From the NCBI RefSeq assembly GCF_018502625.1, contig NZ_CP075566.1, positions 253,001 to 317,000 on the forward strand: 64,000 nt of DNA, written 5' to 3'. Below the pieces are notes generated by a model. It was given only the letters and a program-made list of their open reading frames with translations, ran no database searches and was not told where the DNA came from. This DNA comes from Pseudomonas hormoni (GTDB taxonomy: Bacteria; Pseudomonadota; Gammaproteobacteria; Pseudomonadales; Pseudomonadaceae). The position numbers were made by a program, and so were the translations under genes. Of this stretch, positions 47,416-57,009 are shown piece by piece. Within the stretch, counting starts at the first letter, position 1, and every line of letters starts with the position of its first letter.

Positions 47416-47505
47416 ATAGGTGTCGATCAGTGTGTTGAATACTTCTTCAACAAGCTGTGTAGAGAGGGCTAGGGTGGCGCGACAATTATAAAAAGGCGCA
47501 CCACT

Positions 47506-50061
47506 ATGACCGCCATGACCCCGTGTCTGGACCGTCCTGGACTCTTGCCCCGCTTGTCTTCCCATCACTTGTCTCGCGACCGGTTGACCGAGCCGTTGCT
47601 GGCCTCGACAGCGCGGGTGAAACTACTCTGTGCACCGGCCGGCAGTGGCAAGAGTGCGCTGCTCATCGAATGCCTGCTGCGGGCGCCCGAACAGTGTCAT
47701 GTCTGTTGGCTGCCGTTGGCGGGTGCTTCGTTGAGTGTCGGCGAATTTCGCCAGCGGCTGGCTCACGCGTTGGGATCGGACTCAGCGGATGAACCCGGAT
47801 TGCTGGCGTATCTGGCGCAATTGCAAACGCCAACCTGGCTCTGTCTCGATGACTATTGCCGCACACCCAACCCGGAGCTGGATCTGTTGCTCGACCGGTT
47901 GTTGGCGATCAGTAGTCCGATGGTCACCTGGTGGTTGAGTGGTCGCCGCCGCCCGCCCTGCAATTGGCCACGCCTGTTACTGGCAGATGAACTGTACGAC
48001 TGCGAGCGTTCCACGCTGGCTTTCACCCAAACGGAAATCGCCCGACTGTTGCATCATCTGGAACCGGAGCACGCCGCCAGGCATGCCGGCAGGATTGTCG
48101 AACTGAGTGGCGGCTGGTGCGCGGGCGTGCGGATTGCGCTGCTGCAAAAATGCGACGGGTCGCGCAACGAGCAACTGCACGGTCGACCCGACACGCTGCA
48201 CGATTACCTTGAGCACGAATTGTTCAGCATTCTGACCCCGGAGCTCACGGAAGCCTGGCGGGTGCTCGCCCATCTGCCTCGATTCAATGCCCGGCTGTGC
48301 GATCACTTGTTCGGCGCGGGAGAGGGCGCCCAGTGCCTGAATACGTTGCAGGCGTTGGGTTGCTTTATCGAGCCCTGGAAGGACTCGACAGACTGGCTGC
48401 AGATTTTCGCGCCGCTCACGCAGTTGATGCGCGAAGAGCAATGGCCGGAGGGACGCTCCTGGCATCGTCGCGCCTGTCAGTGGTTCGCCGCCGAACTGGA
48501 CTGGAAAGCCGCATTTGAACAGGCCTTGCTGGCGCAAGAGTTCGAAGTCGCGGTCAGCCTGTTGCAGCATTTCAGTTTCGAGCACCTGTTCGAGGAGCAG
48601 ACCGTGGTGCTGTTGTTGCGCCTGCATGAGCGCCAAGGCGAGGAGCTGATGCTGGGCTCGCCGCAACTGGTGGGGTTGATCTCCGCGGCGTTGTTGTTCG
48701 CCGGTCGATTCGAGCAGGCGGGCGAATGCATCGGGTATCTGTCGCGCTTCATGCCTCAGCCGTCGGCGCTCAACCAAGGGCAACTGATTGCACGGTGGCA
48801 GGCATTGCAAGGTTGGCTCCTGCATTTGTTGGGGCATATAGAGCCTTCGCGGGCGCATTTGCTGGAGGCGCTCAGCGAGCTCGGCCCGCAACTGTGGAGC
48901 GCCCGGCTGATGTGCCTGTCCGGCCTGACCCAGCAAGCGCTGCTGCGGGGCGAGCTTGACGTGGCGCACGCTCTCAACCGTGAAGCGTTGTGCCTGGCGC
49001 GCGCGCAAGGTTCGCTGGTGTTTGAAGGGCTGCTGGAACTCGACCACGCGCAATTGCTCGAGCAACGGGGAGCGTCCGGCAGGGCCGAGCACTTGCTGGC
49101 GAACATGCACGATTTGCTCGCCCAGCGGCAACCGCTGGCCGAACCGTTGCTCGGGCGAATTGCCTTGCGGCGCGGGCGTTTAAGCCTGTCTCAGGGAGAA
49201 GATGCACAAGCGGCCGAGTACTTCGAAAGCGGGCTGCAGATGTGCCTGCGCAGTCAGGACAAGCGCGTGCTTTACGGTTTTCTCGGCCTCGCGCAACTGG
49301 CCGCCAATCGCCTGGACTACGCCCAGGCCTTTGTCCTTCTGCGTGACGCCGAACGCTTGATGCAGCAACGACGGATTCCCGACACGGTCTATCGCGGTGT
49401 TCTGCTGCACATCAGCAGCCATTTCTGGTTACAACAGGGACGTCCGGAACTGGCCCGCGAAGCGCTGACGCGGGTGCTGCGCCACTATCACGGCTCCGAT
49501 GCTCGTCAGGCTCCGCCAGCCACGCTGGAACTGATCCCCAGCCTCGAATACCTGCTGGTACTGACTGACGTTTATCTGGGGCAGGCGCAATCACCGGTGG
49601 AACGGCTTGAGTGCCAGTTGCAGTGGGCGCGACAGCGGGGGATGTCGAGGCTGCAAGCGCAGTTGCACCTGGCACTGGCCGAAGTCGCCTGGCTGACGGG
49701 TGACCTGCTCATGGCGCGTCGGTCGTTGCAGGAAGGCGTGACGCTGATCGAGCGCTGCAATCTGCAACAGACCCTACGCGATCTTCAGTTGCGCCAGCCA
49801 CGGTTGCCAGACGCCATCGGGCGTGCCGAGCCGGGTCACCCTCTCGAGTCGGAGCCCTCGCTGCAGAACCGGTTGAGCCAGCGGGAAATAGAAGTTCTTG
49901 AATTAGTGGCGTTGGGTAACTCCAATCAACAAATAGCCGATCAGTTGTTCATATCGTTACATACAGTAAAAACCCACGCGCGACGGATTAACGGAAAGTT
50001 GGGAGTGGAGCGTAGAACCCAGGCGGTGGCCAAGGCGAAAGTGTTGGGGTTAGTTGATTAG
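47506..50061 (+). CDS. MalT-like LuxR-family transcriptional regulator
   Basis: 851 residues. An N-terminal STAND-type ATPase has Walker A APAGSGKS near residue 45 and CWLPLAG/LCLDDY segments. A long helical TPR-like middle (residues 340-780) and a C-terminal LuxR helix-turn-helix (LSQREIEVLELVALGNSNQQIADQLFISLHTVKTH) complete the MalT/LAL architecture. Such regulators sense a small inducer and activate transcription cooperatively. It lies between DUF1302/DUF1329 and the toxin-like gene. A TAGGGT box 31 bases before its start matches one before the DUF1302 gene. The inducer is unknown. Confidence 0.92.
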   Translation: MTAMTPCLDRPGLLPRLSSHHLSRDRLTEPLLASTARVKLLCAPAGSGKSALLIECLLRAPEQCHVCWLPLAGASLSVGEFRQRLAHALGSDSADEPGLLAYLAQLQTPTWLCLDDYCRTPNPELDLLLDRLLAISSPMVTWWLSGRRRPPCNWPRLLLADELYDCERSTLAFTQTEIARLLHHLEPEHAARHAGRIVELSGGWCAGVRIALLQKCDGSRNEQLHGRPDTLHDYLEHELFSILTPELTEAWRVLAHLPRFNARLCDHLFGAGEGAQCLNTLQALGCFIEPWKDSTDWLQIFAPLTQLMREEQWPEGRSWHRRACQWFAAELDWKAAFEQALLAQEFEVAVSLLQHFSFEHLFEEQTVVLLLRLHERQGEELMLGSPQLVGLISAALLFAGRFEQAGECIGYLSRFMPQPSALNQGQLIARWQALQGWLLHLLGHIEPSRAHLLEALSELGPQLWSARLMCLSGLTQQALLRGELDVAHALNREALCLARAQGSLVFEGLLELDHAQLLEQRGASGRAEHLLANMHDLLAQRQPLAEPLLGRIALRRGRLSLSQGEDAQAAEYFESGLQMCLRSQDKRVLYGFLGLAQLAANRLDYAQAFVLLRDAERLMQQRRIPDTVYRGVLLHISSHFWLQQGRPELAREALTRVLRHYHGSDARQAPPATLELIPSLEYLLVLTDVYLGQAQSPVERLECQLQWARQRGMSRLQAQLHLALAEVAWLTGDLLMARRSLQEGVTLIERCNLQQTLRDLQLRQPRLPDAIGRAEPGHPLESEPSLQNRLSQREIEVLELVALGNSNQQIADQLFISLHTVKTHARRINGKLGVERRTQAVAKAKVLGLVD

Positions 50062-50158
50062 GTGTTTGTGAAAGTTTACGAATGCACACAAGTTTCAGGG
50101 TGTACTTCTAGCGTTTGGCTGTTTATAAAGTGGCGCAAGTTAATCACTTAATCATCAG

Positions 50159-50204
50159 TCCGGCACGCCGCCATGGCAGGCAGCGTTGCCGGATTATTTA
50201 TTTT
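50159..50204 (+). terminator. Hairpin with AT-rich tail between the LuxR gene and the toxin-like gene
   Basis: TCCGGCA (50159-50165) pairs with TGCCGGA (50187-50193), followed by TTATTTATTTT. A TATAAA box at 50124-50129 upstream could be a promoter for the next gene, in which case this hairpin would lie in its 5' untranslated region. It is weaker than the other terminators here. Confidence 0.45.
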
Positions 50205-50227
50205 GAACTGTGCAAAAGGAAGCGCGC

Positions 50228-52675
50228 ATGAATATTAGAGTTTTAGACAGAAGCGTTCAGAAAGAACTTCTGCGACCGTCCACGCAGATGCTGGCTGAAC
50301 AACCGCAGCAGATTCCCGGTTGGCTCCAGCAAGCCAGTGAAGACGATCGCCAGTATTACTTCGACACCGAGCAGGCGTTGGCAAAACATGAGCAGGCGGT
50401 GGATGAACTGCTGAATGAAGCCAAGTCTCTCAGAACGTTCGCCCATTTTTATGCGAGGGAGTTTGTCAGAATTCTCAGTGGCAAATTAATCGATCCACAG
50501 CAGGTCTTCGTCAGCGCCCGGTATACGTTTTATATCGGTCAGCAGAAAGTCGTTCAGTGCAATCGCCTGACCCTTCCCGAGTTCATACTCAACGGTTTGT
50601 ATGACCCGGCCACTGTCCCGCTGGAGATTGCCCTTGAAGGCGAAGCGCTGCCACCCGACGTGACGGGGGAAGACCTTCTGGACGTGCTGGGCGACACCAG
50701 CATGCGTTCGCTGTATTCGGAAAAGTTTGAACAGCATTACAGCAGTGAAGAGGTACTTAGCGCCTTGCAAGCGCGCTTGGAGAGTCGTACAGCCCTGAGC
50801 GCCTTCAGTGCGAAACTGCAGGCGCACATCAATGATCAAAGCCTGGAAATTGTTGATCTGGCCAGTCAGCAAACCAAAGGCTATTCAGCGGGTGAACTGT
50901 CGTTCGACGGCTCGGGAAAGCCTTTTCATGGGCTGATTGTTTATTGCGGGCCGGAAGGCGAGGCCGGTCCTTGCGTACTTTATGCACCGCACGGGCCTGG
51001 TGGCAGAACGTGGCACGAGTTTGCGTCCTTCAGGCAATTGAACTTGCATATGGCCGATTGGGTGGGATCGCCGACAGGGCGCAGCTACCTGAGCCGCCAG
51101 TCTCACGCCACTGAGCGAGAAAGCATCGAATCGTACATGCGGTTGGTACTGGATCTGCCCAGTCAGTGGCGTGGGATCAAGCGCAAAGCCTGGCCCGAGT
51201 CGGGAGGCGCGGTGCTACGCCACAGCGTGTCGCTGAGTATCGATTGGCAGCGAGGCGAGCTGGAGGCTGTGACCCCCGCCGGTTATCGCTCCGCATCGTC
51301 CTATCAGCGAAAATATTTCGCCCGTTTGAACACGGAGCTCAAAGCGCTGACCCGGCTGGCCGGTCACGAAGCGGGGCTGATCAGTTACGAAAAGTTTGCC
51401 TTCAATCTGGTCAAGAAGAGGGCGGACGATCTGATGGCGGACAACGGCGAGACGGTGTCGGTCAATCCCGATCTGATCATGGTCGAACTGGACGCCTCGC
51501 AATCGATGACGCTGACTCAACTCATCATCAAAGAGCATCACATCACCGAAGGTAGCGGGCCGGTGCATAACCCTGGCATCTATCCGCGAATTCGCCTGTT
51601 GCCGGGACATCCGCCGATGTCGAACCTGCTGGGTAACTACATCGTCAACTGGTCGAAAGCGCTGCGCCCGGGTGAAAAATACATCGACATGCTGAATTCG
51701 GATTATCTGGATGAACGCTCGGCCGGTTATGCCTTCAGACGTGACGTGTATCTCGATGTACATCGGCATGAAATGCGCCGGGCCGCGTTGGCCGAGTTAT
51801 TCAGCGGTGCACTTCAACCCCGCCAGTACAACCGGATAGAACAGGTCATTGACCGGCTGCGCGAGCCCGAGCCCACTGATCCCCTCTCGGTAGACTATCC
51901 CGATTCACCCAGGCGTGACGGTGTTTACAGGTTTCATTTGAAGCACCGCGCAATTCAGGGTGTTTATGTTTTTCGCATGATGAACAACGACGTCGCTGAG
52001 GATCTGTTGTATACCCCGCATGCGCCGGATGGCCGATGGTTCCGACCGTTGGCTGATTTTTCGAGGTCGATAAAACGATGCGGGCTGGGCGATTATTACT
52101 GCAAGCGCGCCCGATTCACTGACCAGAGAGTGGTCAAAACTTACGTTGAAGAGGTCATGCGCAGCAGCGGCGATGCCGAAGCGCCGGCGCTGCAAATCAA
52201 TAGTCGGGTTTTCGACTTTTCACGTTGCTACCCGGAAATGATCAGTCAGATTATCAACGGGGTGGACGCTCAGACCAGCAGTCTCATCGAAGTTGTTGCC
52301 AAATTATCCTATGACGCTGCGGTGGCGGCAGTTGCCGTCATAGGCTGCATCTTCCCGCCCATCGGTCTCGGGTTGAGCGCCGTCGTGAAGGCGAAAGCGG
52401 TCTTTGAGGGTGGGCTGGCGTATCACGAAGGTGACAACGAAAAAGTGCTATCCAGCTTTCTCGATTGCATGCTGGAACTGGCCACCCTCCGCATCGGCAA
52501 TCTAGGGTTCTCCCAGGCGCAGAAGTTGATTGCCAAGCGGTTGGGCGATGTGAATACCTGCATGAGCGTTGTCTCGGCACACGGTGGAAAAACCGTCGAT
52601 TTGGCGGTGATCACCGAACTCATGAAGGAGGCATTGGCAGAGCCCGATTCCAGCGAGCGGACGCTGCTGGAGTAA
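50228..52675 (+). CDS. Dermonecrotic-toxin-like (DUF6543-type) protein, no recognised effector domain
   Basis: 815 residues from MNIRVLDRSVQKELL, six bases after AAGGAAG. Two copies of a similar block, VLYAPHGPGGRTWHEFASF near residue 252 and LLYTPHAPDGRWFRPLADF near 593, match what I know of the repeated N-terminal domain in large Pseudomonas dermonecrotic-toxin-like proteins. Residues about 695-725 form a glycine-rich hydrophobic helix (AVAVIGCIFPPIGLGLSAVV), as in membrane-inserting regions. Full-size relatives run well beyond 1,000 residues and end in a catalytic domain; this one stops about 90 residues after the helix. There is no signal peptide. Confidence 0.7.
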   Translation: MNIRVLDRSVQKELLRPSTQMLAEQPQQIPGWLQQASEDDRQYYFDTEQALAKHEQAVDELLNEAKSLRTFAHFYAREFVRILSGKLIDPQQVFVSARYTFYIGQQKVVQCNRLTLPEFILNGLYDPATVPLEIALEGEALPPDVTGEDLLDVLGDTSMRSLYSEKFEQHYSSEEVLSALQARLESRTALSAFSAKLQAHINDQSLEIVDLASQQTKGYSAGELSFDGSGKPFHGLIVYCGPEGEAGPCVLYAPHGPGGRTWHEFASFRQLNLHMADWVGSPTGRSYLSRQSHATERESIESYMRLVLDLPSQWRGIKRKAWPESGGAVLRHSVSLSIDWQRGELEAVTPAGYRSASSYQRKYFARLNTELKALTRLAGHEAGLISYEKFAFNLVKKRADDLMADNGETVSVNPDLIMVELDASQSMTLTQLIIKEHHITEGSGPVHNPGIYPRIRLLPGHPPMSNLLGNYIVNWSKALRPGEKYIDMLNSDYLDERSAGYAFRRDVYLDVHRHEMRRAALAELFSGALQPRQYNRIEQVIDRLREPEPTDPLSVDYPDSPRRDGVYRFHLKHRAIQGVYVFRMMNNDVAEDLLYTPHAPDGRWFRPLADFSRSIKRCGLGDYYCKRARFTDQRVVKTYVEEVMRSSGDAEAPALQINSRVFDFSRCYPEMISQIINGVDAQTSSLIEVVAKLSYDAAVAAVAVIGCIFPPIGLGLSAVVKAKAVFEGGLAYHEGDNEKVLSSFLDCMLELATLRIGNLGFSQAQKLIAKRLGDVNTCMSVVSAHGGKTVDLAVITELMKEALAEPDSSERTLLE

Positions 52676-52681
52676 CACTGA

Positions 52682-53476
52682 TCAACTGACGACGACAGTC
52701 GGCTCATGGCCCATTCGCCAACTCACGGCCCGCGTCGCCGCCAGCAATCGCTGCGCCGCCGGACCGTTTTCGTCGGCGTGAAACAATGACGTCGGGCCAA
52801 CAATGGTCATGACCGCCGCCACGTTGCCGACGGCGTTGAAAACCGGCGCCGACAAGGCATCGACGCCCGGCATCAACAACCCATGCACATGGTGCAGACC
52901 GCGCTCGCGGATCTGTTGGCACAACGCGGCATACGCCTGATCGTCTGCCAGTGCATGGGTATTGGTTTTTTGCAGTTCCTGCTCGCGCAAGTCCACGGTT
53001 TCTCGCTTCGGCAAATAGGCGCCGAATACCAACCCGGTCGATGAACTGAGCAACGGCAACACCGAACCCAGTTGCGTCACCACCGTCACCGCGCGCACCG
53101 CCGGTTCGATATGCACCACGGTCGCGCCTTGATTGCCCCACACCGCCAAAAAACACGTTTCGTTCAATTCATCGCGCAACTCGGCCAAGGGCAGGGCGGC
53201 AACTTTGAGCACGTCCATACTGTTGAGTGCGGCCAACCCCACACGCAAGGCCTCGCGACCCAGGCCGTAATGATTGGTGGCGGTGTTCTGCTCGGCAAAA
53301 CCGCTGGCGATCAAGGCCTGCAAATAGCGATGAACCTTGCTCGCCGGCATCTGCACGTGCTCGGCCAGGCGCGACAAGGAAGTCGACGGCGACAACTCGG
53401 CCAATGCCTTGAGGATGTCAGTGCCGACCTCGGCCGAGCGGACTTTCTGTTTGTCGTTGTTGCGCGGCGTTTCCAT
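52682..53476 (-). CDS. hmgR: IclR-family regulator of homogentisate catabolism HmgR
   Basis: 264 residues. An N-terminal IclR winged helix (KALAELSPSTSLSRLAEHVQMPASKVHRYLQAL) precedes a GAF-like effector domain (residues 90-260). Divergent orientation from hmgA matches the known P. putida arrangement, in which HmgR represses hmgABC until homogentisate binds. It is convergent with the toxin-like gene, whose stop is 6 bases away. Candidate operator half-sites lie at 53539-53564. Confidence 0.92.
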   Translation of the reverse strand: METPRNNDKQKVRSAEVGTDILKALAELSPSTSLSRLAEHVQMPASKVHRYLQALIASGFAEQNTATNHYGLGREALRVGLAALNSMDVLKVAALPLAELRDELNETCFLAVWGNQGATVVHIEPAVRAVTVVTQLGSVLPLLSSSTGLVFGAYLPKRETVDLREQELQKTNTHALADDQAYAALCQQIRERGLHHVHGLLMPGVDALSAPVFNAVGNVAAVMTIVGPTSLFHADENGPAAQRLLAATRAVSWRMGHEPTVVVS

Positions 53477-53538
53477 GGAGGTGGTCTGATCCCGGGACGA
53501 ATGGGCGTCTTTATAGCTTGACGGTCAATACCAATCAA

Positions 53539-53564
53539 ATTACGTTGTGCGTAATCGAATTACG
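53539..53564. promoter_or_regulatory. Candidate HmgR operator (three ATTACG half-sites)
   Basis: ATTACG at 53539, its complement CGTAAT at 53550 and ATTACG again at 53559 form an inverted repeat plus a direct repeat in the hmgR-hmgA gap. This spacing of half-sites is what an IclR tetramer would bind. Assignment to HmgR is inferred from position. Confidence 0.6.
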
Positions 53565-53641
53565 ATAAAAATAACCCGGGCGTGCCAGGACCTCTGAAAC
53601 AGAGTGACAGGCCATTGCCTACTCCCTGTTCAGGAGGCTCC

Positions 53642-54946
53642 ATGAACCTCGATTCAACGGCGCCAGCGCTGGCTTATCAGTCCGGCTTCGGCAACGAATT
53701 CAGCAGCGAAGCGTTGCCCGGCGCACTGCCCGTCGGCCAGAACTCCCCGCAAAAAGCGCCGTACGGTCTATACACCGAATTGTTTTCCGGCACTGCATTC
53801 ACCATGGCCCGCAGCGAAGCGCGGCGCACCTGGATATACCGCATTCAGCCGTCGGCCAATCACCCGGCGTTCGTCAAACTGGATCGGCAACTGGCCGGCG
53901 GCCCGTTGGGGGAAGTGACCCCCAATCGCTTGCGCTGGAACCCGTTGGACATCCCGACCGAGCCCACCGATTTCATCGACGGGCTGGTGAGCATGGCGGC
54001 CAATTCGGCGGCGGAAAAACCGGCCGGGATCAGCATCTACAGCTACCGCGCCAACCGCTCCATGGAGCGTGTGTTCTTCAATGCCGACGGCGAATTGTTG
54101 CTGGTGCCGGAACAGGGGAGGCTGCGCATCGCTACCGAACTGGGCTTACTGGAACTTGAGCCGCTGGAAATCGCCGTGCTGCCGCGCGGTCTGAAATTCC
54201 GCGTCGAACTGCTCGACCCACAGGCGCGCGGTTACATTGCGGAGAACCACGGCGCGCCATTGCGCCTGCCGGACCTCGGGCCAATCGGCAGCAACGGTCT
54301 GGCCAATCCGCGAGACTTCCTGACCCCGGTCGCCCATTACGAAAACCTCAAGCAGCCAACTACCCTGGTGCAGAAGTTCCTTGGCCAGCTGTGGGGCTGC
54401 GAGCTCGATCATTCGCCGCTCAACGTGGTCGCCTGGCACGGCAACAACGTGCCGTACAAATATGACCTGCGCCGTTTCAACACCATTGGCACGGTCAGTT
54501 TCGATCATCCGGATCCGTCGATTTTCACCGTCCTGACGTCGCCGACCAGTGTTCATGGTCTCGCCAATCTCGACTTCGTGATCTTCCCGCCACGCTGGAT
54601 GGTGGCCGAGAAAACCTTCCGTCCACCGTGGTTCCATCGCAATCTGATGAACGAATTCATGGGCCTGATCAAGGGCGAGTATGACGCCAAGGCCGAAGGC
54701 TTCGTGCCGGGTGGCGCGTCGCTGCACAGTTGCATGAGCGCCCATGGCCCGGACGGCGAAACCTGCACCAAAGCGGTCAACGCCGAGCTGGCACCGGCGA
54801 AAATCGACAACACCATGGCCTTCATGTTCGAGACCAGCCAGGTGCTGCGCCCGAGTCGCTTCGCCCTCGACTGCCCGCAACTACAAACCAATTACGACGC
54901 CTGCTGGGCCACGCTGCCCGCCACTTTCGACCCGACCCGGAGATAA
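53642..54946 (+). CDS. hmgA: Homogentisate 1,2-dioxygenase HmgA
   Basis: 434 residues from [20 protein letters not shown], after CAGGAGGCTCC. The non-haem iron ligands lie in the cupin-like C-terminal part, around [29 protein letters not shown] and SCMSAHGPD. It opens the homogentisate ring to 4-maleylacetoacetate in tyrosine and phenylalanine breakdown. Loss of this enzyme gives brown pyomelanin. It heads hmgA-fahA-maiA, three bases before fahA. Confidence 0.98.
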   Translation: MNLDSTAPALAYQSGFGNEFSSEALPGALPVGQNSPQKAPYGLYTELFSGTAFTMARSEARRTWIYRIQPSANHPAFVKLDRQLAGGPLGEVTPNRLRWNPLDIPTEPTDFIDGLVSMAANSAAEKPAGISIYSYRANRSMERVFFNADGELLLVPEQGRLRIATELGLLELEPLEIAVLPRGLKFRVELLDPQARGYIAENHGAPLRLPDLGPIGSNGLANPRDFLTPVAHYENLKQPTTLVQKFLGQLWGCELDHSPLNVVAWHGNNVPYKYDLRRFNTIGTVSFDHPDPSIFTVLTSPTSVHGLANLDFVIFPPRWMVAEKTFRPPWFHRNLMNEFMGLIKGEYDAKAEGFVPGGASLHSCMSAHGPDGETCTKAVNAELAPAKIDNTMAFMFETSQVLRPSRFALDCPQLQTNYDACWATLPATFDPTRR

Positions 54947-54949
54947 CCC

Positions 54950-56254
54950 ATGACTCAGACTTCCATCACTCGTAGCTGGGTTGCCTCCGCCAACGGCCAC
55001 GCGGATTTCCCGCTGCAGAACCTGCCGCTGGGCGTGTTCAGCGTGAAGGGTTCTGCTCCGCGCAGCGGTGTGGCCATTGGCGAGCATATTTTTGATCTGG
55101 AAGCGGCGCTCGAAGCCGGCCTGTTCGACGGTGCGGCAAAAACGGCTGTCGAAGCCACCCGTGGCGGTCAGCTCAATGCGTTTTTCGAACTCGGCCGCGA
55201 GGCTCGCGTTGCCCTGCGTGAACGCCTTATCGAGTTGTTCCAGGAAGGCAGCACCCTGCACGGCAAGATCGAAGCCCAAGGCGCGAAATTGCTGCCACTC
55301 GCGGCGAATTGCGAGATGCACTTGCCGGCGAAAATCAATGATTACACCGACTTCTACGTCGGCATCGAGCACGCGCAAAACGTCGGCAAACTGTTCCGCC
55401 CCGACAACCCGCTGCTGCCGAACTACAAGTACGTGCCGATTGGTTATCACGGTCGTGCCTCGACCATTCGCCCATCCGGCACCGACGTTCGCCGTCCGAA
55501 AGGCCAGACCCTGCCGGCCGGCCAGACCGAACCGACCTTCGGCCCGTGCGCACGTCTGGATTACGAACTGGAACTGGGCATCTGGATCGGCCAGGGCAAC
55601 CAGATGGGCGACGCGATCGCCATCGGCGACGCCGCCGATCACATCGCCGGTTTCTGCCTGCTCAACGACTGGTCGGCGCGGGATATCCAGGCGTGGGAAT
55701 ACCAGCCGCTGGGGCCGTTCCTGTCGAAAAGTTTTATCACCAGCATCTCGCCGTGGGTGGTGACGGCCGAAGCGCTGGAGCCGTTCCGTCGCGCGCAACC
55801 GGCGCGTCCTGAAGGCGATCCGCAGCCGCTGCCGTACCTGTCCGACAAACGCGATCAAGCCGCTGGTGCCTTCGACATCGAACTGGAAGTGCTGCTGCTT
55901 ACCGAAGGCATGCGCGAGCAGAACCTGCCGGCCCATCGCCTGACCCTGAGCAACACGCAACACATGTACTGGACCGTGGCGCAACTGGTTGCGCATCACA
56001 GCGTCAACGGCTGCCAGTTGCAGGCGGGTGACCTGTTTGGTTCGGGCACGTTGTCGGGGCCGGAGAGCGGTCAGTTCGGCAGCCTGCTGGAAATCACCGA
56101 GGGTGGTAAGAAGCCGATCGAGCTGGCGTCGGGCGAGGTGCGTAAATTTCTTGAGGACGGCGACGAAATCATCTTGCGCGCCCGTTGCAGCCGCGACGGT
56201 TTTGCCTCCATCGGTTTCGGTGAGTGCCGCGGCAAAGTGCTGGCGGCGCGTTAA
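54950..56254 (+). CDS. fahA: Fumarylacetoacetase
   Basis: 434 residues. An N-terminal SH3-like domain (1-115) precedes the FAH hydrolase domain with PIGYHGRASTIRPSGTDVRRP, the metal ligands in FYVGIEHA, LDYELELGIWIG and LLNDWSARDIQ. It splits fumarylacetoacetate into fumarate and acetoacetate, the last step of the pathway. The gene is also called hmgB in P. putida. Spacers of 3 and 12 bases join it to hmgA and maiA. Confidence 0.98.
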   Translation: MTQTSITRSWVASANGHADFPLQNLPLGVFSVKGSAPRSGVAIGEHIFDLEAALEAGLFDGAAKTAVEATRGGQLNAFFELGREARVALRERLIELFQEGSTLHGKIEAQGAKLLPLAANCEMHLPAKINDYTDFYVGIEHAQNVGKLFRPDNPLLPNYKYVPIGYHGRASTIRPSGTDVRRPKGQTLPAGQTEPTFGPCARLDYELELGIWIGQGNQMGDAIAIGDAADHIAGFCLLNDWSARDIQAWEYQPLGPFLSKSFITSISPWVVTAEALEPFRRAQPARPEGDPQPLPYLSDKRDQAAGAFDIELEVLLLTEGMREQNLPAHRLTLSNTQHMYWTVAQLVAHHSVNGCQLQAGDLFGSGTLSGPESGQFGSLLEITEGGKKPIELASGEVRKFLEDGDEIILRARCSRDGFASIGFGECRGKVLAAR

Positions 56255-56266
56255 GAGGAACGGGTC

Positions 56267-56902
56267 ATGGAACTCTATACCTACTACCGTTCGACCTCGT
56301 CTTACCGGGTGCGCGTCGCGTTGGCATTGAAGGGGCTGGATTACCAGGCGTTGCCGGTCAACCTGATCGCACCGCCGGGTGGCGAACATCGCCAGCCAGC
56401 GTATCTGGGCATCAACCCACAAGGCCGGGTGCCGGCCTTGCGCACCGATGAAGGCGAGTTGCTGATTCAGTCTCCGGCGATCATCGAGTACCTGGAGGAA
56501 CGTTATCCACGGGTGCCGCTGCTGTCCAAAGACCTCGCCGCTCGCGCCCATGAACGGGGTGTGGCGGCGGTGATTGGTTGCGATGTGCATCCGTTGCACA
56601 ACGTCAGCGTGCTCAACCGTCTGCGGCAGTTGGGGCACGATGAAACGCAGGTGGTCGAGTGGATTGGGCACTGGATCGGCCAGGGGCTGGCGACGGTTGA
56701 GCAGTTGATTGGCGATGAGGGTTATTGCTTTGGCGAGGAGCCGGGGTTGGCGGATGTTTACCTGATTCCGCAGTTGTATGCGGCTGAGCGGTTCAACATT
56801 TCGCTGGAGGCGTATCCACGGATTCGTCGAGTGGCGGCGCTCGCCGCGACACACCCGGCATTCATCAAGGCGCACCCGGCAAACCAGCCAGACACTCCTT
56901 GA
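56267..56902 (+). CDS. maiA: Maleylacetoacetate isomerase
   Basis: 211 residues of the zeta-class glutathione transferase family. The N-terminal active-site motif YYRSTSSYRVRVALALKGL carries the SSxR catalytic serines, followed by INPQGRVPAL and QSPAIIEYLEE for glutathione. It isomerises maleylacetoacetate to fumarylacetoacetate using glutathione. It is the third gene of the homogentisate operon (hmgC in P. putida). A class A REP pair follows. Confidence 0.97.
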   Translation: MELYTYYRSTSSYRVRVALALKGLDYQALPVNLIAPPGGEHRQPAYLGINPQGRVPALRTDEGELLIQSPAIIEYLEERYPRVPLLSKDLAARAHERGVAAVIGCDVHPLHNVSVLNRLRQLGHDETQVVEWIGHWIGQGLATVEQLIGDEGYCFGEEPGLADVYLIPQLYAAERFNISLEAYPRIRRVAALAATHPAFIKAHPANQPDTP

Positions 56903-56909
56903 CCTACCT

Positions 56910-57004
56910 GCTGTAGGAGCGAGGCTTGCCCGCGAAGACGTCGGCACATACAGCGATGATGTGACTGCCAGACCGCCTTCGCGGGCAAGCCTCGCTCCTA
57001 CAGG
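56910..57004. repeat. REP pair, class A
   Basis: CTGTAGGAGCGAGGCTTGCCC and GGGCAAGCCTCGCTCCTACAG are perfectly complementary arms about 50 bases apart, between the convergent maiA and SirB1-type genes. Confidence 0.88.
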
Positions 57005-57009
57005 GGGAG

